Source: Caccoplasma sp905210875
GTDB lineage: Bacteria > Bacteroidota > Bacteroidia > Bacteroidales > UBA11471
DNA length: 64,000 bases
NCBI GenBank assembly: GCA_963931635.1
Contig: OZ007034.1
Location: 1,364,001-1,428,000, forward strand
Direction: 5' to 3'
Shown here: piece by piece, positions 44,078-52,939 of the stretch
Position numbering within the stretch: the first letter of the stretch is position 1
Layout of the letters: the number at the start of each line of letters is the position of its first letter
Translations under genes and position numbers: made by a program
Notes under the pieces: generated by a model
Seen by the model: only the letters and a program-made list of their open reading frames with translations
Told to the model about the DNA's origin: nothing
Database searches by the model: none

Positions 44078-45327
44078 CACGCGGGCTGCTGCTTTTTCTG
44101 GTGGTACTCTTGTGCGGGGTGCAAGGGCTTCGGGCCCAAAGTTCCTCGAAGGTGCAGTCGCTCAAAAAGCAGCAGTCGACGGCATTGCAGAATATCAAGA
44201 GCACCACCCAGCAGATAGACAAGACTCAGAAGACCCAGTTACAGGCGCTTCACCGGCTCGAATCGATCTCAACCGAGATTGCCCATATCAATGACAGCAT
44301 CAAGAGCTTGAACGCCGAGATAAGCCGCACGGTGGAGCAGCAACGGAAACTGTCGGCCGACATTGCCGCTCTCGAACGCACCCTGGCGGAGAAAAAGGAG
44401 AGTTACGCCAAAGCCGTCCGTTCCATGACTGTGCGGCGCGACGACCGTTACGATGCCTTGATGTTTGTGTTATCGGCCGCATCACTCGAACAGGCCTACC
44501 GCCGTTTCCGCTATTTGCAGGAGTTCTCGGCCTGGCGCAAGCAGGAGGCCAAGGAGATTGTGCAACAGCGCGACGTGCTCAACCAGCGGCGCACCGAGTT
44601 GCTGCGGGTCAAGAAAGCCCAGGATGAAGCACTGGCTCTGCGCACGGCCGCCTCGCAGAAACTTATTCGCCAGCAGCGGGAACAGCATACCCTGGTGGCT
44701 GGTCTTAAAAAGAAGGAGCGGGCCCTGAAACAGGAGTTGAAGAAGCAGCAGCAACAGGCCGATGCATTGGGCCGTCGCATACAGGAACTCATCGAAGAGG
44801 AGGCCCGTAAGGCAGCGGCAGCGGCAGCCGCCCGGAAGAAAAATTCGACGCAGAAGTCGGCAGCCTCGTCGGCGGGTTACCAGATGTCGAAAGACGAAGA
44901 GCAACTCTCCCGCAACTTTGCCCAGAACCGGGGCAAGTTGCCCACTCCGCTCTCGGGTCGCTACCGTATCATCGCTCATTTCGGTACGCAGCAGCACCCC
45001 GACTTGAAGTATGTGAAAATCAACAATCAGGGTATCGACTTGCAGACCCAGCCCGGAACCCGCGCCCGTTCGGTATTCGACGGTGTCGTTACGAGTATCT
45101 TTGTCATGCCGGGTTACAATACCTCCATCATTGTGCGGCACGGCGAGTACCTGACGATTTACTCCAACCTCAGTACCATTTATGTGAAGACCGGCGACCG
45201 GGTGAAGACCGGCCAGGAGCTTGGCATTATCTACTCCGATCCGCAGGAAGACAACCGCACGGTACTTCACTTCCAGATACGAAAAGAGACGACAAAATTA
45301 GACCCGGAACTGTGGCTGAAAAAATGA
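44074..45327 (+). CDS. envC: EnvC-like murein hydrolase activator (degenerate LytM/M23)
   Basis: 417 residues from ATG 44074, which overlaps the previous stop as ATGA and yields a better signal peptide than the ATG at 44053. A coiled coil spans about 30-235. The LytM domain starts near 294. The first zinc-ligand motif (H-x-G-x-D) reads N318-Q-G-I-D322, and the third (Y-x-H-L) reads YSNL, while H399 (LHFQI) is kept. Two ligands are missing, as in E. coli EnvC, so it should activate an amidase and not cut peptidoglycan itself (inference). The next gene overlaps its stop. Confidence 0.88.
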   Translation: MTRGLLLFLVVLLCGVQGLRAQSSSKVQSLKKQQSTALQNIKSTTQQIDKTQKTQLQALHRLESISTEIAHINDSIKSLNAEISRTVEQQRKLSADIAALERTLAEKKESYAKAVRSMTVRRDDRYDALMFVLSAASLEQAYRRFRYLQEFSAWRKQEAKEIVQQRDVLNQRRTELLRVKKAQDEALALRTAASQKLIRQQREQHTLVAGLKKKERALKQELKKQQQQADALGRRIQELIEEEARKAAAAAAARKKNSTQKSAASSAGYQMSKDEEQLSRNFAQNRGKLPTPLSGRYRIIAHFGTQQHPDLKYVKINNQGIDLQTQPGTRARSVFDGVVTSIFVMPGYNTSIIVRHGEYLTIYSNLSTIYVKTGDRVKTGQELGIIYSDPQEDNRTVLHFQIRKETTKLDPELWLKK

Positions 45328-46265
45328 ACCCGATAATCATGACCCGTTACACGCCCGACCTTCGGGCCGTGTGGGACGCTGCCGTGGATAATGCGCGCAA
45401 CGGAACTTTTCTCTTCCGTCGCGATTATCTCGAATATCATGCCGACCGTTTCCCCGACTGCTCTTACCTCTTCACCCAGAAAGGTAAGGTGCTGGCCCTG
45501 TTGCCGGCTCATCGCCGGGAAGCGATGCTCTGTTCGCACCAGGGACTTACCTATGGCGGGCTCGTGCTGGCTCCTGCGGCAACGGCCGAGCGGGTGAGAG
45601 CCATTTTCGACGTGATGGCCGGGCAGTTGCCGGCCCAAGGCATCGGGCAGTTGCTTTACAAGTGTGTACCCCACCACCTGCACCGCTATCCGGCCGAAGA
45701 AGACCGCTACGCTCTTTTCGGTCGCAATGTCAGCCTCGTCGCCTGCAATATTGCATCGGTGGTCGATCTGTCGGCCCCTTTGCGGTTCAGTGAGTTGCGC
45801 CGGCGCGGCGTGCGCAGGGCCCAGGCTGCCGGAGTGTCGGTCGGCGAGAGCGACGCGTGGGCCGATTTCTGGGAGATTCTCAAAGACAATCTCGCCCAGC
45901 GTTTCGGCGCGCAACCCGTACATACACTCGACGAGATGTTGCACCTGCATACCCTCTTCCCCGAGAATATCCGCCTCTTTACCGCCACGCTCGACAGTCG
46001 GGTTGTGGGGGGAACCGTCGTCTATGAGTGCGGCCACTGTGTGCGGGTGCAGTATATCTCGGCTTCGGCGTGTGGCAAGGAGTGTGCTGCACTCGACCTC
46101 CTCTTTGCCTACCTGTTGCAGGAGCGGTATGCCGACCGCCGCTATTTCGATTTCGGTACCTCCAACGGCGACGACGGCCACTATCTCAACGAGGGGCTCA
46201 TTGCACAGAAAGAGGGGTTCGGCGGTCGTGGCATCGTATATGAAACTTATCTGTTGACCTTTTAA
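45324..46265 (+). CDS. FemAB/GNAT-like acyltransferase
   Basis: 313 residues from ATG 45324 (ATGA overlap with the EnvC-like gene); a GTG at 45312 is an alternative. It resembles the BioF2/FemAB-like branch of GNAT proteins: LFRRDYLEYHADRFPDCSYL, then the C-terminal ISASACGKECAALDLLFAYL and DFGTSNGDDGHYLN. These enzymes add amino acids or acyl groups to cell-wall or polysaccharide precursors. Co-transcribed with the flippase 10 bases on, it probably decorates a surface glycan (inference). Confidence 0.75.
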   Translation: MNPIIMTRYTPDLRAVWDAAVDNARNGTFLFRRDYLEYHADRFPDCSYLFTQKGKVLALLPAHRREAMLCSHQGLTYGGLVLAPAATAERVRAIFDVMAGQLPAQGIGQLLYKCVPHHLHRYPAEEDRYALFGRNVSLVACNIASVVDLSAPLRFSELRRRGVRRAQAAGVSVGESDAWADFWEILKDNLAQRFGAQPVHTLDEMLHLHTLFPENIRLFTATLDSRVVGGTVVYECGHCVRVQYISASACGKECAALDLLFAYLLQERYADRRYFDFGTSNGDDGHYLNEGLIAQKEGFGGRGIVYETYLLTF

Positions 46266-46275
46266 CCCGACGGCC

Positions 46276-47727
46276 ATGCAGCAGGGCGAATCGACATCGA
46301 TGTATCGTCGCATTGTGAAGACGACCGGCATGCTGGGTGGTGTGCAGGTGCTGTCGATACTCTGCTCCATCGTGCGCAACAAGTGTATCGCCATGTGGCT
46401 GGGCCCGGCCGGGGTGGGAATTATCGGTCTGTACAATACGTCGATAGAGATGATAGGAGCCCTTACGGGACTGGGGTTGCGGCAAAGTGCAGTGCGGAAT
46501 ATTTCGCGCACACATGCTTCGGACGACGGGCAGGCTCTCGCTTTCCTCGTTACGGTGCTGCGGCGGTGGAGCTGGCTGGCCGGTCTGCTGGGGGCGGTGG
46601 TCATGCTCTCGACCGCACCGTTGCTCAGCCGGTTCACCTTTGGCGACGATCGGCACATCTGGGGCTATGTGTGGCTCTCGTGTGCGCTGCTCTTTAATGC
46701 CCTGACCTCGGGCGACCAGGCCATTTTGCAGGGTACGCAGCGATTGAAACAACTCTCCAAGGCCGGTGTGGCCGGAAATGTGGTTGCTTTGCTGCTTTCG
46801 CTGCCGCTCTACTACTGCTTCCGCATGGAGGGTATTGTGCCCTCGCTGGTACTCTCGTCGGTCGTAACCTTCCTGTTTGTCTGGATATACAGCCGCCGTG
46901 GTGTGGAGCGGCATCAGCCGGTTTCGCTGCGCACGACCTGGAACGAAGGTCGCTCCATGGTGGTGCTGGGGGTGTACATGACCGTGAGCGGCTTTCTTAC
47001 TACACTTTTCAACTACCTCTTTATCGGATTTATTCATCGCACCTCGGGCGACGTCGACCTGGGTTACTATCAAGCCGGATATGCCGTAGTAACCCGTTAT
47101 GTGGGGCTGGTGCTGGCAGCCATGGCCACCGATTATTATCCGCGGCTGGCGGCCGTCGGCGACGACCCCGGCAGGTTGGGTGCCCAGATGTCGCGACAGA
47201 TCGAGGCGGCCCTGCTGATGCTGGCTCCTGTCGTGTCGGCATTTCTTCTGTTGCAGGAGTGGATAATACGGGTGCTCTACACCGCTGAATTCCTCTGCAT
47301 GGAGAGCTACTTTTCTTGGGCTATGGTGGGAGTGCTGTTCAAGTCGCTTTCGTGGGCCATGGGCTTTGTGCTGCTGGCCAAGGGCGACGGGAAACTTTAC
47401 CTTGTCACCGAACTGGCTTCGGACTTTTGCGGCTTCCTGCTCAATGTAGGCGGCTATTATTTGTGGGGTCTCGAAGGCGCAGGGGTGGCCTATTTGCTCA
47501 ATTTTATCCTGTATGGGGCGATGATGTGGTGGGTGTGCCGCCGTCATTATGGCATACGGCTGGGCCGTTCGTGGTTCGGTGTGGCGGTATGGGTGGTGGC
47601 CGGCTGTTCGATTGTTTCGACGGGTTATCGCCTGGCGACGACACTCTCGCTGTCGGTGGCCGTGGGGTGTGCCGTTGCCGTCTCGGTAGCGGCGTTGTGG
47701 CAGTTGAAACGGAGGCTGGCTCTGTGA
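46276..47727 (+). CDS. O-antigen/polysaccharide flippase (Wzx/MATE type)
   Basis: 483 residues with about twelve hydrophobic helices and short loops. The start RRIVKTTGMLGGVQVLSILCSIVRNK and the NYLF segment match O-antigen translocases of the MOP superfamily. It should move a lipid-linked oligosaccharide across the inner membrane. It is 10 bases after the FemAB-like gene and converges on a glycosyltransferase gene at 47757. Confidence 0.88.
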   Translation: MQQGESTSMYRRIVKTTGMLGGVQVLSILCSIVRNKCIAMWLGPAGVGIIGLYNTSIEMIGALTGLGLRQSAVRNISRTHASDDGQALAFLVTVLRRWSWLAGLLGAVVMLSTAPLLSRFTFGDDRHIWGYVWLSCALLFNALTSGDQAILQGTQRLKQLSKAGVAGNVVALLLSLPLYYCFRMEGIVPSLVLSSVVTFLFVWIYSRRGVERHQPVSLRTTWNEGRSMVVLGVYMTVSGFLTTLFNYLFIGFIHRTSGDVDLGYYQAGYAVVTRYVGLVLAAMATDYYPRLAAVGDDPGRLGAQMSRQIEAALLMLAPVVSAFLLLQEWIIRVLYTAEFLCMESYFSWAMVGVLFKSLSWAMGFVLLAKGDGKLYLVTELASDFCGFLLNVGGYYLWGLEGAGVAYLLNFILYGAMMWWVCRRHYGIRLGRSWFGVAVWVVAGCSIVSTGYRLATTLSLSVAVGCAVAVSVAALWQLKRRLAL

Positions 47728-47756
47728 GAGAGTCTCCCTGTGTCGTGAAGCCCCCC

Positions 47757-48866
47757 TCAGCGTTGGAGGCGTTGACACCAGAAGTCGGCATATTGCCGGG
47801 CCACCTGTATGTAGTCGTGGTGCTTCTCTACAAAGGTGCGGCTGTCGGCACACCGTTGCGGCAGACTCTCTTTTCCTCTCAGAATTTCTTCGAAGAGCGT
47901 ATATATCTGTTGTCGGTCGGGTAGGGCATTGAAGATGGGCAGGCACGCTTTCTCTCCGATAAAATCGTAAAATTCGGGTTCGGCACCACTTACCACCGAA
48001 AGTCCTTGCGACATGGCCTGCAATGCGTTGGTGGCCGGGGTGTAGGAGTAGAGCTGGTCGATGAGGACGTGCGACGAGTGCATGGCCCGCAGATAGTCAT
48101 TGAGCGGCAGCGATACCACCCGTATGGTTTCACACTCGTCGGGATATTTTCTCTCGATTTCACGCAACACTTCATCGAAGATATCGGTACCTTTCAAGGC
48201 GCTGCGGTGGCGTTGTATGCCGAGGAAGAAACGCACTTTCGTGCCCTCTTCCCACCGGGAAACTGTCCTGCCGGCGTCGGGCAGACGCACGGGTATGGGC
48301 AGATAGGCCAGTTTTTCCCGATAGTCGTTTTCATAGCCGACGTAGTATTCATAGAGGCAGGCGGCGATGCCGTCGCAACGGTCGGCCATGTAGAGGTTGA
48401 GTCTTTTCATCGGGTCGCTGTTCCATGCCTCGACGGTTTCGCGGCAGCCGGGATAGTCGCGCAGCCGGTCGCCGAGATAGAAGTCCGAATATCGGAAACG
48501 CCCCTCCTGACAGGCTTTTACATAGAAGTAGTCGGTGCCGAGCGCATCGAGAAAGAGGCTGCCGTTGTGGCGGCGCAGAAAGTCAAAGACCCATCGGTTT
48601 TTTTCGGGTTTCAGTTGCAGGAATATGGGATTGCTCAGTTGTACGACATCGTATCCGCGCAGGCGGGGCAGGAGGCGCAGCAGATTGCCGAGGTAACGTA
48701 TCGTTCCCGCCACTCCGTAATCGGTGCGTCGCAGGTCGATGTCGCGGCGGTTGTCCATAAAGCCGCTGCCGTTTGAGACCACGGTAACATCGTGCCCCAA
48801 GGTGCGTAACCCCTCGGCCAGGGTCCAGTGCAGGTTGCTGGCTTCGCCCAGCAGGAGTATCTTCAT
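47757..48866 (-). CDS. Glycosyltransferase, GT-B fold
   Basis: 369 residues from ATG 48864-48866 (MKILLLGEASNLHWTLAEGL). The N-terminal Rossmann half is followed by a GT4-like C-terminal half: ALKGTDIFDEVL and DQLYSYTPATNALQAMSQGL, ending in the ExxxF-type NEAMA-like helix. The donor is unknown. It overlaps the upstream GT2 gene by four bases (ATGA), so the two act in one operon on the minus strand. Confidence 0.86.
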   Translation of the reverse strand: MKILLLGEASNLHWTLAEGLRTLGHDVTVVSNGSGFMDNRRDIDLRRTDYGVAGTIRYLGNLLRLLPRLRGYDVVQLSNPIFLQLKPEKNRWVFDFLRRHNGSLFLDALGTDYFYVKACQEGRFRYSDFYLGDRLRDYPGCRETVEAWNSDPMKRLNLYMADRCDGIAACLYEYYVGYENDYREKLAYLPIPVRLPDAGRTVSRWEEGTKVRFFLGIQRHRSALKGTDIFDEVLREIERKYPDECETIRVVSLPLNDYLRAMHSSHVLIDQLYSYTPATNALQAMSQGLSVVSGAEPEFYDFIGEKACLPIFNALPDRQQIYTLFEEILRGKESLPQRCADSRTFVEKHHDYIQVARQYADFWCQRLQR

Positions 48867-49675
48867 CTTTTGCGGCAGTGTTTGAGGTAATAGACTATTC
48901 CGCTCCAACTCTGGAACAGCAGGGTGAAAAAGCCGGCTTTGCGGCGGCAGGCTCCCGTGAGGGCGAATTTGAGCATGCGCAGCCAGGCGCTGGCTCCGTA
49001 GATATGATAATTGACCGCGCCCTTGGCCCGCATCACCCCCTTGTCGGAGTAGGTGCGGAGGCCGGTACTTTCGTAGGGATAATCGACAATGTCACAGGGG
49101 AAAAAACATACCCTCAGCCCGGCTTTCATGGCGTCGTGTATCCACACCTCTTCCTCACCGCAAAGCAGGAAATCGCTGCCCAGCCCGAAGTGCTCGTCGA
49201 AGCGGATTGCCCGCAGGCGGTCGGGCCGGAAAGCTATCTCGATGGAACTGGGAGAGTAGCCCTTGGGACGTTTCTCGTACGGACAGACTGTGGAGGGATA
49301 CCGCTTGGTCGAGACCCTTCCTTCCCCGTTTATTCTGAATAGGGCAATATCGGTGTGTGGCGACTCCTTGAAGGTGGCGAAGATGCGGTCGATATATTCC
49401 TCCCGGTACCGGCAGTCGTCGTCGGCAATCAGGGCTATGTCGGCCGATGAGGCGTCGAGACAGTGGTTGCGGTTGCGGCTCAGCCCTTTCCCTTCGAGGA
49501 GAATCACCCTTACGTCGGGCCGTTGCCGCAGCACGTCGGGAATGTGGTCGAGAAAGGCCTGGTCGGTGTATTGCATCGAGACGATATACGACACGTCGGG
49601 ACGGAAGGGCAGCAGCATGTCGGGAATGCGGCTTATCCTTTCGTTATAGGTGCATATCAGAATATCGAGTTTCAT
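48863..49675 (-). CDS. Glycosyltransferase family 2
   Basis: 270 residues from ATG 49673-49675 (MKLDILICTYNERISRI); the open frame extends 64 codons upstream, but those overlie the promoter at 49696. GT-A features are the nucleotide-binding start, ALIADDDCRYREEYID with a D-x-D-like DDD, and EEVWIHDAMKAG. Donor and acceptor unknown. First gene of the two-gene minus-strand glycan operon. Confidence 0.85.
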   Translation of the reverse strand: MKLDILICTYNERISRIPDMLLPFRPDVSYIVSMQYTDQAFLDHIPDVLRQRPDVRVILLEGKGLSRNRNHCLDASSADIALIADDDCRYREEYIDRIFATFKESPHTDIALFRINGEGRVSTKRYPSTVCPYEKRPKGYSPSSIEIAFRPDRLRAIRFDEHFGLGSDFLLCGEEEVWIHDAMKAGLRVCFFPCDIVDYPYESTGLRTYSDKGVMRAKGAVNYHIYGASAWLRMLKFALTGACRRKAGFFTLLFQSWSGIVYYLKHCRKR

Positions 49676-49695
49676 CGCCGGAGAGTAATTCCTGG

Positions 49696-49703
49696 CAAAT
49701 ATA
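49696..49703 (-). promoter_or_regulatory. -7 element of the minus-strand glycosyltransferase operon
   Basis: TATATTTG on the minus strand, 21 bases before the GT2 ATG. Choosing this start avoids an implausible 64-codon extension. Confidence 0.6.
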
Positions 49704-49811
49704 GTTTTTTCAATCGGAATATCTGCGTATATTTCGGACGAAAACGGCCGTGGCTGTGGGGGGTGTACCTCTCCGGAAAATAAATCGGCCTGCTGACCGT
49801 TGGAAAAAGAG

Positions 49812-50762
49812 ATGGAAGCAACGATTGTCATACCCGTGTACAACAGAGAGCGGCTCCTGCCGCGCACGCTGGCTTCGGTGGCGGCACAGACCTACCGCCC
49901 GCTGCACGTGATTCTGGTCGACAATGGCTCGACCGACCGTTCGTCGGCTTTGCTCGACGATTTTGCCCGGCGGCAGTCGGCTCCCGACTTCCGGGTGACG
50001 GTATGCGGCGAGTCGAGGCGGGGAGCCCCTGCGGCCCGCAACGCCGGACTGGCCCGCGCCACCGGCGAGTGGGTACTGTTTTTCGATTCCGACGACGAGA
50101 TGGCGCCCCGCCTGGTTGAGTGTTACATGGCGACTGCCGCTGCGAATCCCGATGCCGATGTGATTTATACCGACATACAGATGACCGACGAAGCGGGAAA
50201 CACTTGCATCAAGCGGTCGCCCCGAAAGTTTACCCCCCGTTTTCTCTGTGGCCACATCTTTCACACCTATCTGTCGACCCAGCGTTACATGGTGCGGCGG
50301 CGTGTGGTCGATGCCGTCGGGGGGTGGAACGAGGTGCTTCCGTGCTGGAACGACTGGGAGCTGGGCCTCCGCCTGCTCCTGTACACTTCGCGACTGGTCA
50401 AGGTGCCGGTCGATGAGCCGCTGGTGGTGGTGCATACCCATGCCGACTCGATAACCGGGAGCGGCTTCTCCGACAAGACCGATGCGCTGGTTTCAGCCTT
50501 TGCTGCCGCCGGGAAGGTCGTGCGGGCAGCACACCGGAGCGACGAGTTGCGGCTGTTGCACTGCCTGGCCTACAAGAAGGTGGTGCTGGCGGCAGCTTGT
50601 ACCCGCGAGGGTTCTCCTCGCGGAGAGGAGCTGTTCAGGGAGGTCATGGCTCGCACCGGGGGAAGAGGCATCCGCTTCCTCTTTCGCCTGGGATATGCCC
50701 TGGCAAGGCGGGGCGTGCGGGGAACCTCCCGGCTGGTAGCCTTTCTGCTCCCAATCGCCTGA
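49812..50762 (+). CDS. Glycosyltransferase family 2
   Basis: 316 residues from ATG 49812 (MEATIVIPVYNRERLLPRTL). The GT-A core shows VILVDNGSTDRSSALL, AARNAGLARATGEWVLFFDSDDEM (with the metal-binding DSDD) and a C-terminal WNDWEL acidic segment that often holds the catalytic base. It would add one sugar to a glycan. A TTG at 49800 is a less likely start. It diverges from the minus-strand GT operon. Confidence 0.88.
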   Translation: MEATIVIPVYNRERLLPRTLASVAAQTYRPLHVILVDNGSTDRSSALLDDFARRQSAPDFRVTVCGESRRGAPAARNAGLARATGEWVLFFDSDDEMAPRLVECYMATAAANPDADVIYTDIQMTDEAGNTCIKRSPRKFTPRFLCGHIFHTYLSTQRYMVRRRVVDAVGGWNEVLPCWNDWELGLRLLLYTSRLVKVPVDEPLVVVHTHADSITGSGFSDKTDALVSAFAAAGKVVRAAHRSDELRLLHCLAYKKVVLAAACTREGSPRGEELFREVMARTGGRGIRFLFRLGYALARRGVRGTSRLVAFLLPIA

Positions 50763-50849
50763 CGCTACTTTTTCCCGGCCGAAAGAGAAAATACTCTGCC
50801 GTAAAAATTGAAAAAATCCGTATCTTCGCCTTTTTAAACGACACATCTC

Positions 50850-51878
50850 ATGCTCGAAATCAGTATCATCATACCCGTATATAACGGAGAGGCCTATATC
50901 GACCGTTGTCTCGAATCGATAGTCTCTTCACAGGCGCCTGCCGAAAAATACGAAATCATTGCCGTCGACGACAATTCGACCGACGCCTCGCTCGAAAAGT
51001 TGCAGGCGTGGAGCGAGAAGGTCGGGAATATGCGTGTGTATCACCGTCGCAAAGCCGGTCCAGGTGGCGCCCGTAATCTGGGACTGAACTATGCCAAGGG
51101 CCGCTACATCATGTTTGTCGATATCGACGACCGGGTCGACTCTGACTCTTTTGCCCGGCTGATAAAGAATCTTGTCGAGCTGTATACCCACCAGATTATA
51201 GGCTTCGATTGCGTCAGGGTCGACGGCAAGGGGGTGGAGACTCCCTACCAGAACTTCGTGCTTCCCTATTGTCGCGACCTGACAGGGCCCGATTACATGG
51301 CCCGATACCCCTTGTGCGGTGTGCTGTGGAGTTACCTTTTCAACCGCTCTTTCCTGTTGAAACTCAACGTGCGTTTCCTCGAAAAGTGCGTACTCGAAGA
51401 CGAAGATTTCGTAACGAGGGTCTTTGCCCGGGCCGATACGGTAACATTCCTGCCCGTGCGGCTCTATTACTACTATGCCGACAACAAGTCGGGGTTGAGC
51501 AACATACCCGATGCCGAGCATCAGAAACACCTCATGAACGACCGTCTGGCTGTCATTACCGGCTTGAAGCGTATGCGCGAGGCTATGTGCGACCCGCAAC
51601 TCGAAGAGGGTCTCGACCGCAAGCTGTGCGACCTGGCGGTCGACACGATACGCATACTTATCAACAAACCTTACAACGAAGAGCAGATAACAGCCGCTCT
51701 TGCTACTCTTTCGAACCTCTCACTTTATCCTGTTCCGCAAGGCGATTATGGTTGTGCCTATAACCGGTTGAGACGAGCTACCCGCACACCACGACAGGTA
51801 TTGCGCTGGAAGCGGCGACGGACATCGTCGTTGTGGCGCTGGTGGGCCGGTCGTTTTCTGCACCTGCGACTGGTGTAG
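50850..51878 (+). CDS. Glycosyltransferase family 2 (capsule/EPS type)
   Basis: 342 residues. MLEISIIIPVYNGEAYIDRC, IAVDDNSTDASLEKL, GGARNLGLNYAKGRYIMFVDIDDRV (D-x-D-D) and CVLEDEDFVTRVFARAD match bacterial GT2 enzymes of capsule loci. An 87-base gap with a TATCTTCG sequence near 50819 precedes it, suggesting a separate weak promoter. The C-terminal 60 residues are basic. Confidence 0.88.
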   Translation: MLEISIIIPVYNGEAYIDRCLESIVSSQAPAEKYEIIAVDDNSTDASLEKLQAWSEKVGNMRVYHRRKAGPGGARNLGLNYAKGRYIMFVDIDDRVDSDSFARLIKNLVELYTHQIIGFDCVRVDGKGVETPYQNFVLPYCRDLTGPDYMARYPLCGVLWSYLFNRSFLLKLNVRFLEKCVLEDEDFVTRVFARADTVTFLPVRLYYYYADNKSGLSNIPDAEHQKHLMNDRLAVITGLKRMREAMCDPQLEEGLDRKLCDLAVDTIRILINKPYNEEQITAALATLSNLSLYPVPQGDYGCAYNRLRRATRTPRQVLRWKRRRTSSLWRWWAGRFLHLRLV

Positions 51879-51950
51879 GCAGGTAAAGCAGAAGCTTCTT
51901 TTGGAGAAGAAAAAAACTCGGTTTTTCGGATAATAAGCTTGAAAAGTTTG

Positions 51951-51958
51951 TATCTTTG
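51951..51958 (+). promoter_or_regulatory. -7 element of the outer-membrane protein gene
   Basis: TATCTTTG at 51951-51958, 66 bases before the ATG at 52024; the region around the -33 position is T-rich (TTTTTCGG near 51922) but not an exact TTTG. Confidence 0.55.
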
Positions 51959-52023
51959 CCGATACAAACAATCTTGTACCCAACCTGTTTATCAACAGGA
52001 AAGTTCCATAAAATATATTTGCT

Positions 52024-52866
52024 ATGAAAAAACTTGTCTTCACATTGTTCGGACTTTGTTGCTCGGTAGCTGTCTTGCAGGCGCAAGAGACAGCATCGTC
52101 CGAAGAGGTAAAAAGTGTGCCGGCGCAGGCTGTTGAAGCCGTTCAGCCGGAGGTAGAACCCGAGCAGCCGGCCAAGGAGCCCAAAGAATTTAAAGGCCGC
52201 CGAAAATATTTTAACATAGGTTATGCGTGGGAAAAACTGGAAGCTGTGGATTTCCCCTCCGAAGAAGAGAGCGAATGGGCCGCATACCTTGTTTGGGGTA
52301 AAACGTTCTATCTTCATAAAAAACCTATTGCCAACATGTTGAAAATAGGACTCGACTTTACATGGACCGATATAAATTTTGCCAAGTACGAGATAGATCA
52401 ACTGGTAGAAGAGACAACCGATTATATGGGAATGACCTTTACGGGTTACACTCATCAAGAGGCAAACATGTATCGCATGGATTATGGTATGCATCTGGGC
52501 CCGTCGGTAACTGTCAATCCGGTGAGTGCGCTCTGTGTGAATGCTTACTTCCGTTATGCTCCCACCTTTGCCATGAGCATGACAAAAAATAACGGCAGTT
52601 GGGATATGGGATATGGTTATGCTTCGTTGTTTGTTACCGGAGCAGCGGTTTCGTATAAAGCCATATCGATAGGTTGTGAATACCGTTTTGGTAGCACTAA
52701 AATGAATGTTCTCTCTATCGATCCTGACGATATGCAATTAGATAATATCGAAGATGTCTCCGGCATAGGAGGCATAGGAGATGTTTTGGGCGAGATATTC
52801 TCTTCGACTGAAAAGACAAAGTACAAGTTGAAAGATTTGCGACTCTATATCTCGTTCCGTTTCTGA
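52024..52866 (+). CDS. Putative outer-membrane beta-barrel protein, unknown role
   Basis: 280 residues. A signal peptide (MKKLVFTLFGLCCSVAVLQA) is followed by a Glu/Pro/Val-rich spacer (about 22-58) and alternating polar/hydrophobic strands: RKYFNIGYAWEKLEAVDF, GLDFTWTDINFAKYE, CVNAYFRYAPTFAMSM. The chain ends in ...YISFRF, the terminal aromatic typical of BAM-inserted barrels. No specific family recognised. Monocistronic: its own promoter lies upstream and the next gene is convergent. Confidence 0.75.
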   Translation: MKKLVFTLFGLCCSVAVLQAQETASSEEVKSVPAQAVEAVQPEVEPEQPAKEPKEFKGRRKYFNIGYAWEKLEAVDFPSEEESEWAAYLVWGKTFYLHKKPIANMLKIGLDFTWTDINFAKYEIDQLVEETTDYMGMTFTGYTHQEANMYRMDYGMHLGPSVTVNPVSALCVNAYFRYAPTFAMSMTKNNGSWDMGYGYASLFVTGAAVSYKAISIGCEYRFGSTKMNVLSIDPDDMQLDNIEDVSGIGGIGDVLGEIFSSTEKTKYKLKDLRLYISFRF

Positions 52867-52939
52867 TAAAAGAATCAAAGAAAAACAGACAAGCGTCGCT
52901 ATCCGTGCAGGGGTAGCGACGCTTGTGTTATGTCAGAGA

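Noticed and set aside
46198..47946. 582-codon minus-strand frame over the flippase gene
   Set aside because: Extremely rich in Arg, His and Gln with no fold or motif; the plus-strand flippase reads correctly.
48863..49867. Glycosyltransferase start 64 codons upstream of ATG 49675
   Set aside because: The extra codons overlie the promoter at 49696 and do not look like GT2 sequence.
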